A stretch of 64,000 nt of DNA, taken from Allokutzneria sp. NRRL B-24872 (GTDB lineage Bacteria > Actinomycetota > Actinomycetes > Mycobacteriales > Pseudonocardiaceae). Location: assembly GCF_002155965.1 (NCBI RefSeq), contig NZ_MUMH01000042.1:53545-117544 (forward strand), written 5' to 3'. Below, one piece after another: positions 61,351-64,000 of the stretch. The notes beneath the pieces are model-generated. The model worked only from the letters and a program-made list of their open reading frames with translations, searched no databases and had not been told where the DNA came from. Position 1 is the first letter of the stretch; every line of letters starts with the position of its first letter. Made by a program: the position numbers and the translations under genes.

Positions 61351-61769
61351 CGCGGGTTCTCCTGTGGGGCGGCGGCGAGCTCGCTCGCGGCGGCTGGACG
61401 ATCGGTGAGCACGAACTTCGCGACCAGGTAGGTGATCGGGATGGACACGGCCATCGTGATCAGCGGCGCGTGGTCCTCGTTCATGCGGATCACGTCGACG
61501 AGCAGGTAGAGGCCGACGGTCTGCACGAGGAAGCTCGTGGCGTTGGACAACGGGAAGAGCAGGAACTTCTTCCACGTCGGCCGCACCTTGAAGGTGAAGT
61601 AGCAGCTGAGGAAGTACGAGCCGACCATCGCGATCAGGAACGCCGAGATGTGCGCGACCTGGTAGTGCGCGACCTGGCCGATCAGCAGGTAGAGGCCGTA
61701 GTAGACGCCGGTGTTGATCGCGCCGACGACGGCGAACCGGACGACCCGGTCGTACTTGCCGAAGTTCAC
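61347..61769 (-). CDS. GtrA/GtcA-family flippase-like protein
   Basis: 140 residues from a GTG overlapping the GT2 stop (GTGA). Four helices: RVVRFAVVGAINTGVYYGLYLLI, AHISAFLIAMVGSYFLSCYFTFKV, LFPLSNATSFLVQTVGLYLLV and SIPITYLVAKFVL. GtrA proteins are thought to flip the polyprenyl-phosphate sugar made by the GT2 partner. Confidence 0.88.
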   Translation of the reverse strand: MNFGKYDRVVRFAVVGAINTGVYYGLYLLIGQVAHYQVAHISAFLIAMVGSYFLSCYFTFKVRPTWKKFLLFPLSNATSFLVQTVGLYLLVDVIRMNEDHAPLITMAVSIPITYLVAKFVLTDRPAAASELAAAPQENPR

Positions 61770-62782
61770 TTCGCCGTCGATTCCGGGTGGCTGTGCACGT
61801 GCACGTGCTGGAGCAGTTCGGCGTGTTCCAGCGCTTCGGTGCCGAGCGCGACGGTGACCGGTGTGTCCTGGCTGGACTCCTTGACCAGGAAGTGCGGGCG
61901 CCGCTTGCTCTCGTAGTAGATGCGGCCCAGGTACTCGCCCATCACGCCGAGGAACAGCAGTTGCAGCCCGCCGAAGGCGATCACGCCGACCATCACGGTC
62001 GCGTAGCCGGGGGTGTCCACCCCGCCGATGATCGAGTCGAGGATGACGTAGACCGCGTAGATGAACGCCAGCCCGGTGGTGAGCAGGCCGAGGTAGATGG
62101 CCATGCGCAACGGTTTGCTGTTGAACGACACGACGCCGTCGATGCCGTAGTTCAGCAGCTTGCCGAAGGTCCACTTGGTCTCGCCGTGCTGGCGCTGGAC
62201 GTTCTCGTAGGGCACGACCGCGGTGTCGAAGCCGATCCAGGAGAACAGGCCCTTGGAGAAGCGGTTGTACTCGCCGAGGGACAGCAGCGCCTTGACCGCG
62301 CGCTTGGACAGCACGCGGAAGTCGCCGACACCGTCCTTCAGCTCGACGTCCACCAGCTTGTTGATCACGCGGTAGTACAGCCGCGAGACCAGTGTGCGAA
62401 CCGGCTTGTCGCCCTTGCGGGTGCGACGGGCCACGACCTGGTCGTAGCCGTGGCCGAGCAGTTCGACCATCTTCGCCAGCAGCTCCGGCGGGTGCTGGAG
62501 ATCGGCGTCCATCAGCGCGACGGCGTCACCGGTCGCCTGGGACAGCCCGGCGAGCATCGCGGCTTCCTTGCCGAAGTTCCTGCTGAGCGCGATGAACCGG
62601 AACCTGGGGTCCTCGGCGCAGATGCGGCGCAGCTCGTCGAGGGTTCCGTCGGAACTGCCGTCGTCGACGAGCAGGACCTCGAACTCCTCCGCCGCCACGG
62701 CCAGCACGGTGCTGAGGGCGTCGTGAAGATGCTGAAGACCGCGCTCCTCGTTGAAACACGGCACGACTACGGACAGACGCAC
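61766..62782 (-). CDS. Polyprenyl-phosphate glycosyltransferase (GtrB/CsbB type)
   Basis: 338 residues from the GTG at 62782, chosen because GGGGGAG sits five bases upstream; a GTG at 62788 is in frame. A GT2 domain (LSVVVPCFNEERGLQHL, LLVDDGSSDGT, VALMDADLQHPPELL, GDFRVLSKRAV, QRQHGETKWTFGKLLNYGIDG) is followed by two membrane helices (YLGLLTTGLAFIYAVYVIL, VMVGVIAFGGLQLLFLGVMGEYLGRIY). It makes the lipid-linked sugar donor on the cytoplasmic face. First gene of the three-gene operon. Confidence 0.92.
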   Translation of the reverse strand: MRLSVVVPCFNEERGLQHLHDALSTVLAVAAEEFEVLLVDDGSSDGTLDELRRICAEDPRFRFIALSRNFGKEAAMLAGLSQATGDAVALMDADLQHPPELLAKMVELLGHGYDQVVARRTRKGDKPVRTLVSRLYYRVINKLVDVELKDGVGDFRVLSKRAVKALLSLGEYNRFSKGLFSWIGFDTAVVPYENVQRQHGETKWTFGKLLNYGIDGVVSFNSKPLRMAIYLGLLTTGLAFIYAVYVILDSIIGGVDTPGYATVMVGVIAFGGLQLLFLGVMGEYLGRIYYESKRRPHFLVKESSQDTPVTVALGTEALEHAELLQHVHVHSHPESTAK

Positions 62783-62917
62783 AGCCACTCCCCCAAACGG
62801 CCCATCGGGCCGCTCCGCCAAGCTATCACGCTCGGTACGACGCTTCAGCTGAGCTTCAGGTTGCCTTGGTATAGGCCCCGAGTTCTCCCCGCTCCGGCCT
62901 TGGCTAACGTCGCCACC

Positions 62918-64000
62918 ATGCGTCGCAGTGGAGTATCGGTGGTCCTGGTGGCGGTGCTCGCGGCGGTCTTGTTCTCCTGCACAGAGCCCGTCGCGGTCCC
63001 TCCAGCTGCGAACCCCGGCTCAGCTCCGGAAGTCCGCCACCTGCAGGTTGTCGCGCACCAGGACGACGACATCCTGTTCATGAACCCTGACGTCAGTACC
63101 GCGATAAAGGTTGGCCAGCCCGTCGCGACGGTTTACCTGACAGCGGGCGAGGCCAATGTCGCGGACACCTCCGGTTACGCGGCGAAGCGCCAAGCGGGCA
63201 CGCGCGCGGCTTATGCGCGAATGGCTCGCGTTCGTGATGAGTGGAATGCGGAACCACTTGTGTTGGACCGCGATCACCGCGTTGAGCTTTACACGCTCAA
63301 AGCCCGTCCCTCCGTGCAATTGGTGTTCGTGAACCTGCCGGAGAACGCCGACGCGAAGGCGCTGGGCGGCCCGCGCGCGCTCGTGCGGCTGTGGCAGGAC
63401 CGCGCGAACGCCGTGCACGTGCGCGCGCTCAAGCCGACGGGCGGGATCGACGGCGTCAACTGCCTCTACGACCGCCAGTCGGTGATCGACACGCTCGTCG
63501 GGCTCTACGCGCACTTCCGGCCCACCGTGCTCCGGTCCCAGGACACCGCGCCCGACCGCCGCTACACCGGGAACTGGGTGCCCTTCCACGACCACCCCGA
63601 CCACGTCATGGCCGCGCTGTTCGCCAGGGAGGCGGCCGATCTCTACCAACGCTCGGCCGCCGCTCCGCGCTTCGTGTCGGTGGGCTACCGCGACTACAAC
63701 GTGGACGAAGCGCCGATCAACATCACGCCCGAGGAGCAGCGCGAGAAGCTGGACACCTTCTCCGCCTACGTCCCGCACGACGACCAGGTCAGCATGGGCG
63801 GCCCGTACGACGCGTGGGCGCGGCGCACGTACTACCGCTGGCCGCGCGGGGTGAACTGGGTGGACACCGACCGGGCCGGGCACCGGAGCGCGTTCGCCGT
63901 GCTCGCCGGACGGCTCGTCCGCTGGACGGAGACCGACAGCGAGTGGACCGGCCCGATCCCCGCCACCGACCCCGGTGGACCGCTAGGGCCTGTCCTCAAA
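62918..64000 (+). CDS. PIG-L family deacetylase lipoprotein, cut by the right edge
   Basis: The frame opens at the ATG at 62918 and runs off the window after 361 codons. The N-terminus has a lipoprotein signal (VVLVAVLAAVLFSC, lipobox Cys17). The PIG-L/LmbE zinc motif reads VVAHQDDDILFMNPD, with the second part in PFHDHPDHVMAA (HxxH). The AHQDDD form is typical of secreted members. It is followed by sequence (SEWTGPIPATDPGGPLG) that begins a further domain lying outside the window. It presumably removes an acetyl group from an N-acetylated sugar at the cell surface. Confidence 0.87.
   Translation, partial: MRRSGVSVVLVAVLAAVLFSCTEPVAVPPAANPGSAPEVRHLQVVAHQDDDILFMNPDVSTAIKVGQPVATVYLTAGEANVADTSGYAAKRQAGTRAAYARMARVRDEWNAEPLVLDRDHRVELYTLKARPSVQLVFVNLPENADAKALGGPRALVRLWQDRANAVHVRALKPTGGIDGVNCLYDRQSVIDTLVGLYAHFRPTVLRSQDTAPDRRYTGNWVPFHDHPDHVMAALFAREAADLYQRSAAAPRFVSVGYRDYNVDEAPINITPEEQREKLDTFSAYVPHDDQVSMGGPYDAWARRTYYRWPRGVNWVDTDRAGHRSAFAVLAGRLVRWTETDSEWTGPIPATDPGGPLGPVLK

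Overview
The window is high-GC actinobacterial chromosome, most likely from the order Pseudonocardiales. It carries a nearly complete arabinogalactan assembly locus (wzm, wzt, glfT1, two emb genes, dprE1, dprE2, DPPR synthase, PAP2 phosphatase, glfT2, glf) and a Bpa-type proteasome activator. Many genes start with GTG and overlap the preceding stop as GTGA or ATGA. No mycolic-acid gene is visible, and both Emb proteins are shorter than the mycobacterial ones. This is an inference from gene content; no species name is claimed.

Layout. 1-7.6 kb: membrane proteins, tRNA-Arg and tRNA-Ser, acetoacetyl-CoA synthetase, an aminotransferase, a VapBC pair and two paralogous secreted proteins. 7.9-8.9 kb: a second toxin-antitoxin-like pair behind an inverted repeat. 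8.9-11.9 kb: housekeeping enzymes and an Lrp regulator. 11.9-13.7 kb: an islet beside tRNA-Ser with a predicted SCP1.201/DddA-type deaminase toxin, its Imm1 immunity protein and two small proteins. 13.7-22.9 kb: MarR, 5'-nucleotidase, GNAT, secreted EEP phosphatase, lactate monooxygenase-like enzyme, metallopeptidases and quinone reductase. 23-25.9 kb: methyltransferase, class V aminotransferase homologue and bpa.

26-38 kb is the most interesting region. It holds an AztD-like zinc chaperone, an RbpA paralogue with a C/H/C/H metal-ligand pattern, and a TOMM (azol(in)e RiPP) operon made of a 34-residue precursor, a leader-binding ThiF-like protein, a CocE hydrolase, YcaO and a SagB dehydrogenase. 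A divergent EntS-like MFS exporter and a siderophore-type ABC importer (binding protein, two FecCD permeases, ATPase) complete it. Four Zur-box-like palindromes lie in front of the chaperone, the TOMM operon, the exporter and the binding protein. I propose a zinc-starvation-induced, ribosomally made metallophore system: make, export, re-import and hand over zinc.

38-58.6 kb: galactan export and synthesis, arabinan precursor synthesis and polymerisation, plus a sugar dehydrogenase-like protein carrying LGFP wall-anchoring repeats. 59-63 kb: a CsbB/GtcA/YfhO-like three-component membrane glycosylation operon. The right edge cuts a PIG-L deacetylase lipoprotein.

Repeats also stand out. There are three intergenic arrays of an exact 30-bp period built on a 15-bp palindrome, two copies of an inverted-repeat element (one inside a gene), clusters of DnaA-box-like 9-mers, and a recurrent 11-bp palindrome.
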